Positions 7,159 through 7,507 of a stretch of DNA of 7,507 bases are shown here, piece by piece. Source of the stretch: Clostridium sp. CAG:273 (lineage in GTDB: Bacteria; Bacillota; Clostridia; TANB77; CAG-508); the NCBI GenBank assembly GCA_000438355.1, contig FR901467.1, forward strand, positions 46,471 to 53,977, written 5' to 3'. Below the pieces are notes generated by a model. That model made no database searches, was not told the DNA's origin, and worked only from the letters and a program-made list of their open reading frames with translations. Position 1 is the stretch's first letter, and every line of letters starts with the position of its first letter. The position numbers were made by a program, and so were the translations under genes.

Positions 7159-7207
7159 AAAAAATCCTCCCTATGATATTTTTATTTTATCATAAGGAGG
7201 TATTTTT
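7159..7207 (-). promoter_or_regulatory. Hairpin sequestering a ribosome site; may also act as terminator
   Basis: On the minus-strand transcript, arm CCUCCUUAUGAUA (7200-7188) pairs with UAUCAUAGGGAGG (7178-7166) over 13 bp with one G-U wobble and a 9-base loop. Beyond two mismatches, an A run (7207-7203) pairs with a U run (7163-7159). The 3' arm is the ribosome site of the 29-codon ORF. On the plus strand the wobble position becomes a C-A mismatch, so the structure is best formed in minus-strand RNA. The U run after the 3' arm also makes it a plausible terminator for the gene ending at 7269. Confidence 0.6.
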
Positions 7208-7268
7208 TCATACCATTTTCAAATTACACAAAATTTTTGGACATTTCCTGACAATTCTCTGGTTGCAA

Positions 7269-7507
7269 CTAAAGTACAGCCAAGACCGGACGGAACGAAT
7301 AGCCGTTGGCGCTACCACCACTGCTGTAGTGGAAAGCGAGCACGCCTGCATAAGCACCTCTACTGTAACCACTCCCTCGTTCAAAAAAATATCCATAAAA
7401 ATCAGGAAAATGAGAATAATCGCCGTACCATGAACTGTAATAGCCTCCACTCTTACTTACCTCGTATACTGCATCCCCATACTTACTAGAATTTGCATTA
7501 TAATTAT
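7269..7507 (-). CDS. C-terminal end of a C-type-lectin/FGE-like protein, candidate DGR target (start beyond window)
   Basis: The reverse strand is open from the right edge to TAG at 7271-7269, giving the last 78 residues. The fragment reads NYNANSSKYGDAVYE at 1-15, aromatic/serine-rich SSWYGDYSHFPDF at 24-36, FERGSGYSRGAYAGVLAF at 41-58, a variable-looking block HYSSGGSANGY at 59-69 and the ending SFRPVLAVL. This order (KYGDA, SWY-DY-FP, RGG-Y-G-AGVF-F, then G/S-FRPVL) resembles the end of C-type-lectin folds of the formylglycine-enzyme kind, found in many clostridial surface or prepilin-like proteins and in DGR target proteins. Codons 59-69 all end in C or T, and 7281-7380 is about 57 % GC against under 30 % elsewhere. 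The N-terminus, any signal or prepilin sequence and any retroelement genes are outside. The lectin-like fold is fairly likely; diversification is an inference. Confidence 0.7.
   Translation of the reverse strand, partial: NYNANSSKYGDAVYEVSKSGGYYSSWYGDYSHFPDFYGYFFERGSGYSRGAYAGVLAFHYSSGGSANGYSFRPVLAVL
7272..7382 (-). other. Candidate DGR variable region (VR) with GC-rich 3' end
   Basis: This stretch covers codons 42-78 of the lectin-like fragment. Most codons from 45 on end in C or T, including an unbroken run of eleven at 7331-7299, as expected when AAY codons of a template repeat are randomised at their adenines. It ends in an invariant-looking, GC-rich segment encoding FRPVL (about 7277-7294), in the place where an initiation-of-mutagenic-homology site would lie, next to the stop. 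No template repeat is present in the window, so the boundaries are approximate. Confidence 0.45.

Noticed and set aside
7262..7269. Perfect 8-base palindrome GTTGCAAC at the stop of the lectin-like gene, considered as the DGR downstream hairpin
   Set aside because: It has no loop and is too short to form a stable cruciform; a chance palindrome is likely.
7208..7450. An 80-codon minus-strand open frame starting at GTG 7450 and overlapping the lectin-like fragment
   Set aside because: It is in a different frame from the recognisable SFRPVL-ending protein, has no similarity I recognise, and runs through the region only because the GC-rich stretch lacks stops.
1..7507. CRISPR array, tRNA, rRNA, insertion sequence or tandem repeats
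   Set aside because: No regularly spaced repeats, cloverleaf-like segments, transposase-like reading frames or terminal inverted repeats were seen on either strand.

Overview
The window is AT-rich (roughly 27-30 % GC by eye). Genes are tightly packed, with Shine-Dalgarno sites of the AGGAGG type and several non-ATG starts. Two spore-associated families (YtxC-like, YtaF-like) together with a SecD-like/SecF-like/HD cluster point to a low-GC, spore-forming Firmicute, most likely an uncultured gut-type member of the Clostridia. The species cannot be named from the sequence.

Left part (1-3228, all minus strand): the N-terminal half of a ytxC-like sporulation gene runs off the left edge. Upstream of it lies a calcium-type P-type ATPase. 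Its body is intact, but its N-terminus appears broken by a one-base frameshift: a perfect ribosome site and a canonical MWYTKSVEEV start lie in another frame. A 224-base divergent intergenic region separates it from a ytaF-like gene on the plus strand (3453-4013). That gene ends in a long, symmetrical, bidirectional terminator hairpin (4015-4073).

Middle (4076-6956, minus strand, one apparent operon read right to left): HD-domain phosphohydrolase, then a SecD-like protein, then a short SecF-like protein. The SecD/SecF pair is divergent. In both proteins the acidic residue normally found in transmembrane segment 4 is missing, and the SecF-like protein stops after four membrane segments. The pair may therefore not work as an ordinary proton-driven SecDF.

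Right part (6957-7507, minus strand): two tiny overlapping ORFs (29 and 38 codons) sit upstream of the HD gene. The first has a very strong ribosome site, and that site is the 3' arm of a 13-bp hairpin whose 5' arm copies the 16S anti-Shine-Dalgarno sequence. At the extreme right is the C-terminal end of a protein with a C-type-lectin/FGE-like ending (...SFRPVL...). It has a sudden island of about 57 % GC and a run of codons all ending in C or T. This looks like the variable region of a diversity-generating retroelement (DGR) target. No reverse transcriptase, template repeat or accessory gene is in the window, so this is the main lead but it remains an inference.
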